DNA from: Auanema rhodensis
Lineage: Eukaryota; Nematoda; Chromadorea; Rhabditida; Rhabditidae
Assembly: GCA_964057225.1 (NCBI GenBank)
Contig: OZ059898.1
Coordinates: 4,278,001-4,342,000, forward strand
Length of the DNA stretch: 64,000 nucleotides
Direction of reading: 5' to 3'
Under the pieces are notes generated by a model. That model was not told the origin of the DNA. It made no database searches and worked only from the letters and a program-made list of their open reading frames with translations. Shown here piece by piece: positions 23,254 through 40,434 of this stretch (positions are counted from its first letter, which is position 1; each line of letters opens with the position of its first letter). A program made the position numbers and the translations under genes.

Positions 23254-23758
23254 TTAAGATCTTTCATACAGCAAATATATTGAGAACTTTGGCTCGTTGA
23301 AGCTCTGACTCTATAAGAAATGAATAAACTATTTAAGAAACAACAAAAACAGACGTTCTTCGGCATTTACCATAGCAACTGCAGATTTTAATTTATTCAT
23401 GAAGCTATAAAGATCATCTGCGCTGTACATGCCAAGAGCTATAAAACTGATGAGAAATAAACTTTAAAATATAAGATAAATAATTAGAAACTGAGAAAAG
23501 AATCTGTTATACGAAATCACCATTTATAAGTTTAGCCTCTTCTAAGCCAACATCTACCACAGATATTTTTTCAGAACTGTCTTTGTTACGATGCTATAAA
23601 TTTTGCATAAAATGGAAAATCTCGACTTTAGATACCCCTGCAGCAAACTTCCAAACTCCGGCTACTCTTTCTCTTAAAAGCAGCTCGGTTTCATTTAGAT
23701 CTTCGTAACACATTAAATCTAGAAATTGAAATCCAGAAAGTCGTGGATTACAATTCAT
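23254..23758 (-). CDS. Small four-exon protein of unknown function, 106 residues
   Basis: I do not recognise it. Exons 23758-23636, 23593-23521, 23438-23371 and 23310-23254 join in frame with consensus GT/AG junctions. The ATG follows a GATTTAG acceptor by one base, the same pattern as its neighbours. The product begins MNCNPRLSGFQFLDLMCYED and is mixed helical and acidic, with a segment ERVAGVWKFAAGHRNKD and later MYSADDLYSFMNKL. No signal peptide or transmembrane segment is evident. It lies between CNOT9 and the JMJD8-like gene on the same strand, 145 bp from the latter. Confidence 0.7.
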
Positions 23759-24237
23759 CCTAAATCAAAATAAAAGTTCTATATTATTCTTATAAGATAT
23801 ACATGGTTTCTAACCAATTTAATTAAAACGAAAATATTGAAACGTATATTTAAAAAGATATATACTTTCTCTGTATTACCTTTACAATATCTATAGCATA
23901 AAACACAAAGTAGAGAAAGATTATGAACATAGAAAAAATAACATTAGATGGATATAATGACGAAAGTACTAAAATTGTACAGTTTGATCAGCGGGACATA
24001 TTTAGATGAGTTTAACAGATACCCATGATGACAACATTTATAGATATACCACAATGACTCATGACCCATGGTAATTAATGAAATACATGCAACACAGATC
24101 AATGATTTCTGGATGAACAAAAGGCTATGTATAACCTATAGCTTTCTTAGCATTTCATCCATGACTCTGTCCGAACATCAGCTGTTACTCATATAAGGGG
24201 GCAACTCGATGCCTGTAAAACCAATTATTCAACTACT

Positions 24238-25394
24238 TCAGTCAATCATTAACCACCAACCTAAATTATCCATCAAACCACGGAGCCAATTGGTGGTTGA
24301 TTTGTCTTGTTCGAGATGATCTTTGAAAGTGCCATCTTTAAGTTGATCAGGAAGACATTGTCTTAAAGCTTGTTGTGCTCTGAAGAAAATTTCACTTTCG
24401 GATTACAATTCTCCAAAAATATACCGAGAATTATCACTCATTCTACTATAACAGCGTATGACATGTTTTAGAAGACGGGTTGATGGTTCACGAGCAAGTT
24501 TCAATACCATTTTTCCCTAAATATAAAAATTATATACTTTCCTTATAACTAAGCATACCAGAATCATGGCTACATGACTGAACCGTTCATAAGTCTGACA
24601 TATATAGTTGAGCCCTGTATCGTCCAGCAATATTTTTTGAAGAATAAAAGTAGCTACAGTTTTCGATAACTCTGTTCCTTGTTCCATTATTCGTAGGCAT
24701 AAAGGTATGATTTCCGTAGATAAAAGGAATGTGATAACCTTAAAGCAGATTATATAAGACGACTTCAACAACTCATACCTCTTTTTCATCGGTTTTCACT
24801 AAAGCACCAATAACACCAAGTGAAGTAAGCCTCAAATATTCAAAAGAGCGGGATGTTTTTGTAGTATGTAGAAAAGGGTAGAGGTAGAGAGGAATATGAG
24901 CTAGAAAATGAAAGTTTAATTTTAAAACAGAAATAGTAGTATAATACCTTGTAGAAAAGGGCCTCGAGTATCTTTATGACTAGCAACACATTGCATTAAA
25001 GCAAGAGCATTACAGACTCTATTGGATTGAGCTGCAGTTAAATTGGCAGGCATAATGGAAGGATAAATTGCTATTATCTGAACAAGTAGTAGTTTCCACA
25101 AATCCATAAAAATTAACTCACTTCTTGAAGTAATGCTGCCATAGTTCCAAAAGAATGCCATAACCAAACGGGAAGTTCAGGAACACTATCTCTCTTTTTA
25201 CTTAACTCCAATAAAGCCTGTTCTCGTTTACTGGGATCTCTTAAGTCGACTATCCATTGAACAATCTCATCTCTGAATGAAGAATAAAAAAAAATTAACA
25301 CATAAAATATTATATACCTATTCACTTCCTGGTTCGCCGAAGACGGTTGAGCAGCTTGTTGAGCTTGCGTTGCTGGAGAAGCTCGAGCATCCAT
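24238..25394 (-). CDS. ntl-9: CCR4-NOT complex subunit 9 (RQCD1/CAF40)
   Basis: Seven exons encode 297 residues (human CNOT9: 299): 25394-25318, 25272-25122, 25077-24948, 24900-24779, 24738-24559, 24516-24425, 24379-24238. A Gln/Ala-rich N terminus leads into the conserved armadillo-repeat domain: [39 protein letters not shown]-type peptide-groove neighbourhood [58 protein letters not shown]. Together with NOT1 it docks GW182/TTP-type proteins to promote mRNA deadenylation and translational repression. The C-terminal 30 residues diverge from the vertebrate protein. The RPB2 stop lies 251 bp upstream on the same strand. Confidence 0.96.
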
Positions 25395-25645
25395 TACAAT
25401 TAGCTCAGCTATTTTGAAAACTAAAAGTATACAAAAAAATAATAAATTATTGAAAGAACTATAGTAAAGATATAATTGGATGAAAAACCAACTAAAACAG
25501 TAAATTGTAAACTTCGGATATGCAGTTTAAGAAACAATAAATTACATCATAAGATCAACCGTAAATTACTCCGAACATCGACATGAAGATCATAAAACAG
25601 GAAAAATAACAACAACAACTTTCTAGAAAGTAGAAAAACCGGAAC

Positions 25646-30298
<4,653 letters not shown>

Positions 30299-30517
30299 CT
30301 AAATAAGTCAATATAGGTTCAACCTATTGTAGTGTGCAAATGTATAATCATCGTAAGAAACGATCAGAAAAAATGATAAAATCTTGAAATTATTATTTTT
30401 AGTAATATAAATAATTAGTGGAATGTAGTAAAAATAATCGATTGTAGAAATTTAAATTATATATACAATATGCTCGTAAGTAAAGTCAAAATCTTGAGAT
30501 CTGTTAAATGGGATTGA

Positions 30518-31619
30518 TTATCCTAACACTGGTTGTCCTTCATAAATCATAGAGACTTCGGTATTTCCGTAAACGGCACAAATTGCTGGAAAAAGTTTAA
30601 CAGGTGGTAAATCTTCGAAGGCTATTCCTAAAAATTCCGAATTCCGCTCAAAATATATTAAATGTTTATCGCAATCTACAATCATTCGAATTCTTTCTCC
30701 AACCTAAATGATTGAATGTGATAAATTGATAGTTTTGATATTTACTTGATATTTAGGAGGGTTATTAACCCTAGGGTAAATTCCTAATTGGTCACCATTA
30801 TGAAGCAAAACGTTGTCAACCAAATTCCAACCCCAACTTTGATCATCACTGCCTAACAAGGGAACATATCCAGGACAATGCAAAGCTGCATGTCTAAATG
30901 AAAGTATTATTGTAGCATTGTTTTTTAATCTTACCGAGTGGCTATACCGATAACAGCTACTGTTCCAAGGGGTCCCTCCCAAACTAAATTGAAAGCATGA
31001 ATTCCTTGAGATATTCCAATTTTCCCCCTAACACCATCAGTGCTCTGAGCTACAGGTTGCCTGTGTACAGTGAACCCATTTGTGCGAACGTAGTTATGTC
31101 TAAATAAAGTTCGTTATTGTAAAACAATTCAATTGTAATTTACTTAGAAACATCAGTACTATTCCAAGCATGAAAGAACGCTCGCAACTTCTTTTTATAT
31201 GAGCCTACTTCTGCAAGAAGAAAAGGATCAGATAAGGCACTTTCAGGTACAATTTTTTGCGAAAAGTACGACCAGACTGGACTATCCTAAAAAAGAGAGA
31301 GTTAAAGTTTGGGCTTTTCACATCACATTACCTCAACTGACAGTACGTTATTCCAGTGCTTGCACACCAACATGCAGCACTTTATATCTTTTAAAGATAC
31401 ATATTGAAAAATTTTAACGAGAACATGATGAGGAAGTCTAGACGCAGGCACTGACAATATCATAGTTATAATATAGCCAAAAATATAATGAAACTCACCA
31501 CCCAAAGCTGCTTTGTTATTGCTTATACGTGTGGCTTTTGAACTTTCAGTCTTCGCTACTGCTTCTTCATTACTGTCAACTGTGGAAACGTCCTTACTGA
31601 CCGGATCATACCTAGTCAT
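30518..31619 (-). CDS. fsn-1: F-box/SPRY protein FSN-1 (FBXO45)
   Basis: Six exons give 293 residues: 31619-31499, 31450-31332, 31286-31144, 31099-30935, 30893-30746, 30703-30518. An F-box follows a short Ser/Lys-rich N terminus: [20 protein letters not shown], then [13 protein letters not shown]. The SPRY domain carries [36 protein letters not shown] and [12 protein letters not shown], near-identical to FBXO45 blocks. In worms FSN-1 acts with the RPM-1/PHR ubiquitin ligase at presynaptic terminals. It is an atypical F-box protein that binds SKP1 but uses PHR in place of CUL1. A TTTTTTTTAG acceptor is 6 bases before the ATG, and the mitochondrial uL3 gene ends 196 bp upstream. Confidence 0.95.
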
Positions 31620-31814
31620 AGAAGCTAAAAAAAAGCAAAGAAATAACTAAAGAAATAAACAAAAAATAATCTGCAGTTGGTATATGACCAGGCAAATATT
31701 CTGAATTACGATAAAAAAGCATTTATAACAGAAACAACACATATGATAACAATGAATATGAACATAACTATATTACTTCTATTAATATTCCAACTATTAA
31801 ACACTATAACCCGT

Positions 31815-33446
31815 TTATTTTTTTACCTTGGCAATCTTAGCCTTGGTTTTATCTCTTCCAACACTCTTTTTGGTATCTGCATCAGTAAACAAAATGGAAG
31901 GTGAAGAGAACTGGAACATTTCGGGAATAAAAGCTTCGGGAGATTTTGATCCAACATTTTCATCTTCCTCCACAATTTTCTCCAAGGTCGGAGACCAAGT
32001 TGGAAGAGGTCCATTCTAGAACGCGGTAACTATTTTAGATCATAAACAATTAAACATACGTTTATTTTTTTATGAACTTGTAAGCAGTCTTTCAATTGAA
32101 GGATATCTCCGACTTCCCCAGGTACACTACCCTTTACATATATAACTTGCTTCTCAAAATTCATTCTAACTATCTAGAAAATGAACTGAACAATAAAAAC
32201 ATGAAACAATTGTTACCTTCAAACCACTGACTGTAACCCATTCATAGCCCATATGACCAGGCATTCTTTTTCCTGGCCAAATACGTGCATCACCAACTGA
32301 TCCTACTGATCCAATACGACGATGAGATTTTGTTGTTCTAAATATAAATAGAAACATGAAATCAGAAATAAATCTACCTTCTCTTTGGCTGACCACGCAT
32401 TCCCCATCTATGCATTCCACCTTGGAAACCCCAGTCAATCGACTTTCCGGTAACGGTGATAAACTGACCAATATTGAAGTGACGGATATCCAAAGGAGTA
32501 CCAACAGCAGGAACGGCATCATCCGTAACCTAATTAATGATGTGTTAATTTGTAGAAATATAAAAGATAATACCAAAAAAGAACCCAAATGTTCTTTCAA
32601 GGGAACACCTGCGCGTAAAAATTGTTGTCTGTAAGCATTAGTGAAACGACGTCCTGTGGAATCTACAGCACCAACAGTAACCTAATATATTCAATGATAA
32701 ATAAGGAATTTAATATGTTGAGAACCTTCCATAATGGACCTTCCCTGTTGAATGCTTTGCGCTTTCCAATCAAGCTAGATTTATACCAATTTTCGGGAGA
32801 AACTGCACTCACGACATGATTCTAGAATAATGAACCTTAATTTTCAAACTCAAACAGCGGTAAATACATCTGCAAGTTCTAATAAAGTGCATAACATCCT
32901 CTCCCCTGTGTTAGTCCATTGAGGCATCATGCCGATTTTTCGGACCAATAATCCTTCAACAAGATATGAAATATAAAAAAAAAAGATGTGCCCTAACCCA
33001 CTCTCCTCGTGTCAACAGATATATCTACAACTTCAACAGGCGAAGATTGCATTTTTTCTTGTACCTCTTTAGACATTTTTAATCCTTCCAGTTGAGAAAC
33101 TTTCTTCATTAAAGCCCTTAACCAGTAAACATTTTTATTCCGGTGATCATATAGCTTACTTATTACTATCATCGATTAAATCAGAATGAGATTTTTCATA
33201 TACAGGAGGAACCCATGGTGGAGGTGTCAACGTACGCCGTTTTCCTGAAAAACAGGCAACATCACAATTCCATAACAGAATACACAGAGAATAGAATTCC
33301 ATGCGAATTTTTGAAAAAAATGGCTCACCTCTAGACTGAGATACGCAAGGAGAATAGAAAAGTAATAATTTTTGACCTGACTCGCAACTGGGACTTATCA
33401 GAGAGGACACAGCCGCTCGAAGCATTGTCCTTAACGAAAAATTCAT
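31815..33446 (-). CDS. mrpl-3: Mitochondrial large-subunit ribosomal protein uL3m (MRPL3)
   Basis: Ten exons join to 399 residues: 33446-33329, 33244-33160, 33116-32998, 32953-32868, 32821-32726, 32681-32574, 32529-32378, 32337-32217, 32173-32060, 32015-31815. The N terminus is Arg/Ser-rich without acidic residues, as in a mitochondrial targeting peptide. The uL3 core follows: [93 protein letters not shown] Lys-rich tail ends KAKIAKVKK. It is about 50 residues longer than human MRPL3, mainly at the termini. Role: assembly and peptidyl-transferase-proximal structure of the mitoribosome. Confidence 0.95.
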
Positions 33447-33754
33447 AACAAATAATAAAAATTAAATGAAAAGCAATAAAAGTACATTAAGAAATCTGTC
33501 TCTCAAAAAAACATTAAATACGTTAAAAAAAGGCTCACTTAACCCAAACTAGCAATGCAAAGCTTGAACTCGATAATTTTAAATAACAATTTAAGAAAAT
33601 CTTGATTTTGAAGTGCTAGTTCATCCAAGGAGCGCAGACAAGCATTCGATTTGAATTGGGACAACTAGAATTAGCGATGGAGCGCACTCTGTCATTCATC
33701 TATATACGTTGTAATGACTTATTGTTTTTTACATGAGTATTCATATTTATCCAA

Positions 33755-33778
33755 TATATATATATATATATATATATG
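33755..33778. repeat. (TA)n microsatellite
   Basis: A short TA run between the membrane-protein and uL3m genes, in the presumed 3' flank of the former. Confidence 0.9.
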
Positions 33779-33824
33779 AAGATGAAAATGTTTTATCAGC
33801 AGAACAAAAAAAAATAACATAGTT

Positions 33825-35365
33825 TTATAAATAAGTTTTTCCATTGTTTTCACGCTTCAGGATTTTACTCCAACTATCATCAAGGTAAGGCATCTGAAAA
33901 TTTCATCAAAAAGATTACTTCTAAGGATAAAAACAAACTTTTACTATTTTGTTATAAGAACATAATTGAGATCCTTTTATCTGCAATGAAAGTCAACTTG
34001 AAAACACATGAAAGAAATATCACTTACATGTGTATCCTCTATCGATTCCGAAGCTGTTTGCGAAGAAATAACCTGAAGTTATTATTATAATTTCCGCTTG
34101 AGCTCGACACTATTTTAAATGTTTTACCTGTTTTTCGGGTTCGGAGGACACGGGCGAAGTTTGCATTGGTATTCTTTCAAGGGGTGAGTTTAAAAGTTAC
34201 TAGTTTTCATGCTTACCTTGGCTTGTGTTCTATGGGACTGAACGCAATATTAGCACTCTTAGGATTTTGAGTATATTTTCTTTGCTCGGGATTGTGGTTT
34301 ATTTTTTCGAGATACTAAGATCAGTATTCATGTTAATGTAAAGCTAAAAGTACAAACGGTTCTAATAAGTTGTCTTCCTGATTCTGTCGATTTGAGATTG
34401 TCCATGCTGCCATCAAAGAATATACAGCATATCTAAATGACTAACTATTGTAAACACGGAATTAGATCCAATTTTTACCGCAGATACTAAGAAGTTCACG
34501 ATATGAAAAATTAGAACTAGCATAGAAGTGGATATTGTTGTTTCATCGAGACTGATATTCGGAAGTAGACAACGTACACCAGCTCTGTTATAATAAATAT
34601 ATAATTGAATTTTAAAACGACAAACCCTTCATCACACGAAAACTTTTTCGACGATTTTGAATCTCCAATACTTATGTTGCCGATATCGTAGAGTATTGTA
34701 ATGATATATACGATTAACAAAAGAATCCTACAAGCTGCAATAGTTAAAAAAGTAATAATACAATTTGTACTATTCAACCATATTTGGTAGATGTTATCGA
34801 TATTGCAACAAGTACAAGAAGTATGGCCTGGAATATTTTGAGTATATATATTTTTTGAGGTGCAGAAACCTCGATTGCGAATTGAAGTAGAAAAAACCGT
34901 TTGTTTATGTTGTGGTCAAAAAATGAATAAAGACCCCCCGATAGAACAAAAAAAAGGTTAAGGGCTTGTATACCAGCGGACAAAAGATATAATGAATCTA
35001 GCAATTTTTGACGCTTCTCAGCTTGAAGTAATATTTGCCTAAACTGTGTGATTAAACAGGTATGTATAATTTAAAGGTACGCGGTACGTCTTCTCTCTTC
35101 AGTTTCAGAAAAAATTCTAGCTTGTTCTTTTTTTCTTTCCCTATGCCTAAGAAAAAACGAAATATACTAAGCACTAGTAGATCGTTTTTTACTCTTCCAA
35201 TGTTTTTCTTTGGTTTGATTTTTCTGTATGGTAGTTTCTGTAACTAGCCCGACTAAAGTTATTTACATCTAAAAATAAAAAAGTCTTTTTTGGGAAATTT
35301 CTACATATTCACAAACGTTTTTCCGTGTCGTGGTGAATATGAGAATGATCTCGTAAGCTTGACAT
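33825..35365 (-). CDS. Multi-pass membrane protein, unknown function, 330 residues
   Basis: Thirteen exons join in frame: 35365-35317, 35268-35193, 35146-35081, 35038-34870, 34827-34779, 34734-34626, 34584-34479, 34432-34358, 34314-34217, 34173-34128, 34072-34028, 33980-33945, 33893-33825. The first 75 or so residues are hydrophilic and very charged (LEEHRERKKEQARIFSETEE), probably a cytosolic coiled coil. Four hydrophobic stretches follow (SAGIQALNLFFVLSGGLY; AILLVLVAISITS; ILLLIVYIITILYDI; MLVLIFHIVNFLVSAICC). The third is followed by a Cys-containing loop. The C-terminal 120 residues are polar. No family was recognised. It is the most upstream member of the same-strand array. Confidence 0.72.
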
Positions 35366-35778
35366 ATTGTTTCTTTATCAATACTTAACTATATTTGTTT
35401 TATCATAGTAATTTAAAGAAAAATACATTTAATAGTTTCAAAATAAATGAATATTTGTAAACTTCTTAAGTGTTAAAAATAAAATAAAAATTATCTGACC
35501 TCTCTTAAACCGATTACTAATTATTTTACATTTGAAATAATGTAGCGCTGGCGTAGAATTTCACGTGAGAATATGCTAAATATTACCATTCAAATCTATT
35601 ATAAGTTTTTCATAATGTTTTTATTTACTTATTCTTGTATAAACATTAGTTTTCATAAAATATATCATTAAGTAAAAAAAAACTGATTCATTTTATTTCA
35701 TTAAGCATTAGCCAGAGCTGCATGAAATTGTTATTTAACAATCCAAATTATTATCTGAAAGAAACATTTTAGTTTTGA
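35366..35778. other. Short AT-rich spacer, nothing recognised
   Basis: This spacer lies between the 5' end of the membrane-protein gene and the stop of the IgGFc-domain gene, both on the minus strand. Confidence 0.6.
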
Positions 35779-37765
35779 TTATAAATTATCTAAATTACTA
35801 GGCATAGCAACACCAGGAGTGAATGCATATGATTGATGAGGTCCATATCCGTAGACAATAGCTCTGTAATTGTTGATGAAATGAGTAAGAACTGCTAAGC
35901 TTACGAGTATGACAATAAACTGCCACATTTAATAGTATGTTGTCCTTTATCAATAGGCACATCCACAAAATAATAATGTCCTCGCCCCATTCTAAAAACG
36001 GTGTTAATTATGTTTTTTGGATAGTATATCTTGCCTTTTATAAAGCAAACCATTGGGCTGATAGGAATCAACACGAATTTTACCGATTGTTGAATCATCC
36101 GTAATAATTCTAACATAATGATTCGTAATTTGATCCGAATTAGCATCAGTTCTGAGAGTTTTTCAGTTATTAATATTAAAGAATTATACTCCTACGAAAA
36201 AGTTAAATCAAGGCCTATAAAGTTTTCTGTAGATGGAATATGTGCATAGAAAGGCGCTCCTAATCCTGCTGTGTTGGTATTACCAATCTATAAAAACGTT
36301 TATTAAACTTTTTTATTATTGTGCCATGTAGAATCTTACTGCAGTTACATAAATGGGGTTACTGGCTTGGATATTATATCCACTAGTTGTATTAAGAATG
36401 AGATATTCATCACGATAGAAGGAAGCACCAGGATATTTAACATTGTCAAGGTACAGAGTAGTTTTATCACTCTATATTTTTTCATATATTCATATACTTA
36501 AACATTCAAGAAATGGGTGTAATACCTGGAAGCGCACAATAACTTCACCAGTATTTTGTGGCAAAAATTTGTAAAATGGAACTTGTATTCCGAATCCTCC
36601 ATCTGGATAAAGCATCGCTGCCTGACATTCAATTTAATTTTTTTAAAATGTAGATACAAACCTCATAACTACACTTTTCAGGATTAATATAACTGTATCC
36701 ACAAACATTAGCAACGAAAACTGCTACTACAGAACTACTATTAACCCATATAGAATTAACAAAAAGGCTAGTAGAAACAGTTAACTAAAATGTTTTTGTT
36801 TTTTATTTTCATTTTCATTTGGCAAATTCAACCGTTTCTCCACTGTTAAGAACATATTGAGAAGCTAAAAGTCCATTTAGGGCAACCTTAAGTTTTAGAT
36901 AAGCAATTAAAGAAACTAGATGAAGGGATTATACTGTAGTACTATCTTGAATAGCTATGATGGTTATAATATTAGTATTATTAGCTTTGACAGAGTGAGG
37001 GGATGATTGATCTCCAATGACGGCGTAGCTTGTTGACAGTTTGCAAACCTGATGTAGAATTGTTTTAAAATTTGCATGAGCTGATTAAAAACAAACGGGA
37101 ATCACAGAAAAAGTATCGCCACCTTCATTATCAGAGCGGAAGTTTGAAACAACTAAAGAAATTGGCGAATCTGATACAACAGATATAGACTTAAAATAAA
37201 TAATTGAAGTGAAGTATACATATACTTCGAGATTACCTTATTTTCTTTAATACTTTTTCCGTTCTGGGAATCCATATAATTAGTTTGAATGTCGACAGGA
37301 CTTATGTTAATCTTCAAAAACAATATTCTACTTTACTAATATGAAACTCTAATCTACCGTGACAGTAGTATTTTTTGCAATTGTTTGGTGAATAGGTACA
37401 AAGTTAGCATATTTACTCTTTATATCTATAATTGCATCTGATGTTGATGATGGATTAACTATAGTTAATGTTAATTTCTCTGTATAGCTTTTGTCACTTG
37501 CAGATAAATGACTAAAATTATTCTTTCAAATAAATAACAAAAAAATGTTTAGTACCTGTTAGGAATGGCGAAAACGAAATTCGTACCCACGTTTTGACTA
37601 AAAATTCTTTCTTGAAAGTATTTCGTATGTTCTTCTGGCAACTCGTTAATATGCCCTGTAATATATATCATATTTAATATAATTGATTTTCAAAAATAGT
37701 ATATGTATACCTCTATATCCTAGACAAGAAACGATGCTTAAAAAAAGACATAGAATTTGTCTCAT
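35779..37765 (-). CDS. Secreted protein with IgGFc-binding N-terminal domain
   Basis: A split gene of about a dozen short exons can be read continuously from ATG at 37765 (MRQILCLFLSIVSCLG, a signal peptide) to a stop at 35779 after MPSNLDNL. I estimate 430-460 residues; not every junction was counted. The body has the pattern of the IgGFc_binding family (Pfam PF17517): repeated beta-rich blocks such as YMDSQNGKSIKENKSISVVS, SNFRSDNEGGDTFSVIPVCK, ANVCGYSYINPEKCSYEAAM and FIGLDLTFSTDANSDQ. Nematodes have expanded sets of these extracellular proteins; their roles are poorly known and binding to IgG should not be assumed. Its start lies 88 bp from the left edge of the 1,715-bp duplicated block. 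Confidence 0.75.
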
Positions 37766-37853
37766 TCTTTACAATTTTTGACTAAAATATATTTTTATTG
37801 AAGATTTCGAAAATAAATAAAAAAAAGAAAAATAAATAAATAAAAAAGATTGA

Positions 37854-39568
37854 ACGTAGTTTCAAGTTAAGAATATTATTTAGATATTTTCAATACAATA
37901 TTCTTATGAATTAGGAATTCTTCTTATCATACTTATCAGTATGAAGCACTTTCAAAGCCGTAAACTCCATTGCATGCCTGATCAGATTAAAAACGATTGA
38001 CTTTATAATTTACAGCTGATCTATTTCATTTTTTCTATAAATCCAGCTTTAGTTGAACAATATTATATGTACATATCTATATTTTTTTGAAGATTGAATG
38101 ATTGTTATATTGCTCTGGAATTCCGAAACGCTTCTTTATTTAGATTATTGTACTAAATAGGTATTAATTTGTTTTATCATTTTCAATTTCTTTGCTAAAG
38201 TCAAACATTTTAATTTTAAGCTAGTATTACACATAAACAAATGAATTGTTATTAAATGAAATGTTCACGAGATCTCAATATTCTATATTCCGTTCGTTGA
38301 TCAGCTACAAGCTTTCCAAAAACTGGACAGCAAATGGATAACATACAACATATTGCCGAAACAGCCATGGCCCATCCAACTCTGCAAGCAATTAATATTC
38401 CATTTCTTTGAAAAAATATTTTTAAATGTTTCACATATTGATGTATATGTATATATTCTTGTATGAAATATATGGAAAGCCAGTTTCAATTTAAGAGACA
38501 AGTTAGAATAACTGAAAAACAAAGGCTTGTCAAATTCTAAATGGTTCCAATTGAACCAATAGAATGTTTGAAAATGAAGATTGCTATCTTATGATCGATA
38601 GCTTATGTTACTATGCTATCCATGAATATGAAAAATAGAAATATACAAGAGCTAATTAGGGTATTGATATTTCTTACCTGCAATATGAAGATCGCAATAG
38701 TTGCGAGATGGTACAATCAATATCTGTCATATCTAGAGTTACTGTAAACAGGCAAATGGTCATAAGTAAAGCTGAAATTCAAAAGATAAGATAGAAATGA
38801 AACTATTTTCACCTGCAACAATCTGAACATTTGCTATAAATTGAATTGGTTTAGCATTGTGTGAGCACAGAAGGATTACTATCAAAGCTAGAGATGATAG
38901 GGCAAAAAGCAATGTTCCAATTAAATTAGAAAAAAATGGGATCAAATCTGATGTAGGGCGTAGGACACATTCATAAGAACTACAGACCACAAATAAACCC
39001 TACAAAATAACCTATTCATTTGCTGGATATTTTTAATTCGTTTTATTCAAAAATTTTCAATTAGGTTTTATAAGTATAAATGCTGTTGATGTTATTTGAA
39101 ATATATAGTTCATTTTTTGTTTTATTATTACATTTAATATGGAATATAAAATTTATCCATCATAGATATAAATATATTATTATATGTGTTGATGTTGAGA
39201 ATTGTAGGTATGTTAAATTGAAAGCATGAGCATTGAAGTATAGAAAAGAAATGAGATCTTCTATGATGTCAGACGAGTAATTCTAATAATTTCCGGAACT
39301 TCATGAATAAGCTCATATATAATTGGAACAAGCTACATATAATTATAAATTCTCAAACAACTTTCAAAAGCTTAACAGATTGATCTACTGCGAAAACACT
39401 TTTCTATACTATTAAAACTGATTTTCTTATATTTGTGTACATATAAGTATAAAAAAATTAAATAAACATACTTGTATATTATATCCATTGACAATCCATT
39501 CTGGTTGAGATAATGCTAACAATTGTAGAAATGAAATTATCAGAGAGAATAACAACCACACAAAGCAT
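37854..39568. repeat. Left copy of a 1,715-bp direct duplication
   Basis: From ACGTAG (37854) to CAAAGCAT (39568) the sequence matches 44190-45904 at a constant offset of 6,336 bp. Every stretch I compared was identical. Outside these limits the two flanks differ completely. The block holds a claudin-like gene minus its first codons. See findings for interpretation. Confidence 0.95.
38252..39568 (-). pseudogene. 5'-truncated copy of the claudin-like four-TM gene
   Basis: Exons 39568-39472, 38999-38813, 38771-38678 and 38381-38252 match the intact copy at 44588-45915 base for base as far as checked. The duplication edge falls inside the first exon, so the initiator ATG and the next two codons are gone. 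In the retained frame a TAA stands directly upstream of the first shared codon. No replacement start is evident before the first transmembrane segment. It may be transcribed from new upstream sequence but is unlikely to make the normal protein. Confidence 0.8.
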
Positions 39569-39618
39569 TAATTATCTCATTTTTTCATTATACATTTATA
39601 AAAAGCAAACTAATATAT

Positions 39619-40434
39619 TTAAACGGAAACGGAGTACTCAGACTTAAAACAGAAGCCACCAAGATTGATAGAGTGTGGTGATACCTTTTTAACCGTAACA
39701 TTTTGTTCTCTCCCGACGATAAAAGTCGTCTCGAATTCATCCCACAGCTTCCGTTGATCAAAATTGTCGAATTCTTTCACAAAAGTCTCAACATTGGTGA
39801 TGATTTGTTCGTATTCGTTTGAGCTGAAGTTCCATGACCCGTACACATCTTGGTGCATTCTAAACTTATTTAATAAATTCTATAAACTTAAGCAACTTAC
39901 TTCTCGGCTTCCTTCCAGCAGTCATCGAGGAAAAAAGCACGATCCATTGTTAATCCAGAATGAGCAAGCGCGAATCGACAGAAATAATTTAAAGCTTTAT
40001 GTGACTTTAAATTAATACATGAAACACTCAGATAAAGCATTCAATAAGCGATAAATAATACCTCCTAAAGATAAAAAAAGCTTCTTTACGGTATAGACCG
40101 CGGCGAACCAAATTTTCTCTGATGATTGAACCAAGTCCGGTGGTGATTGGGACAAATAGAAGCGAGCTTTTTCAATTAAAGTCGTTGCCGTGTACTGTTC
40201 CATTTCCTTCTGAAAAACAAAATAACTATTAAAAAGTGTTGTTAACTCTTAGTTTTATTTTTAAAAAGCTTATTAGCATTCATTAAAAAAGATTTAAATA
40301 AATCATACCTTGGACTCCCAACATTCTAAGTCGTCAATGGTGACGTTTTCATTAAAATATTTGAGCACATCGTCGAACTTCGTCTCGTCTACACAGATCA
40401 ACTCAACACCATTAACGAGAAACTTCTTCGACAT
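39619..40434 (-). CDS. Small four-exon protein, possibly PaREP1/HEPN-like helical protein
   Basis: Exons 40434-40309, 40209-40062, 39994-39901 and 39859-39619 join to 202 residues. The ATG follows a TTTCAG acceptor by two bases, as in neighbouring genes. A helical core reads TLIEKARFYLSQSPPDLVQS then SEKIWFAAVYTVKKLFLSLG, followed by LNYFCRFALAHSG and AFFLDDCWKEAEK. The alternation of a substrate-like helix and an AV-T-K-LFL helix recalls PaREP1/HEPN-type helical bundles known from archaea and some animals, but this is a weak resemblance from memory. No transmembrane segment. It sits, apparently intact, inside the 4.6-kb segment bounded by the exact duplication. Confidence 0.65.
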
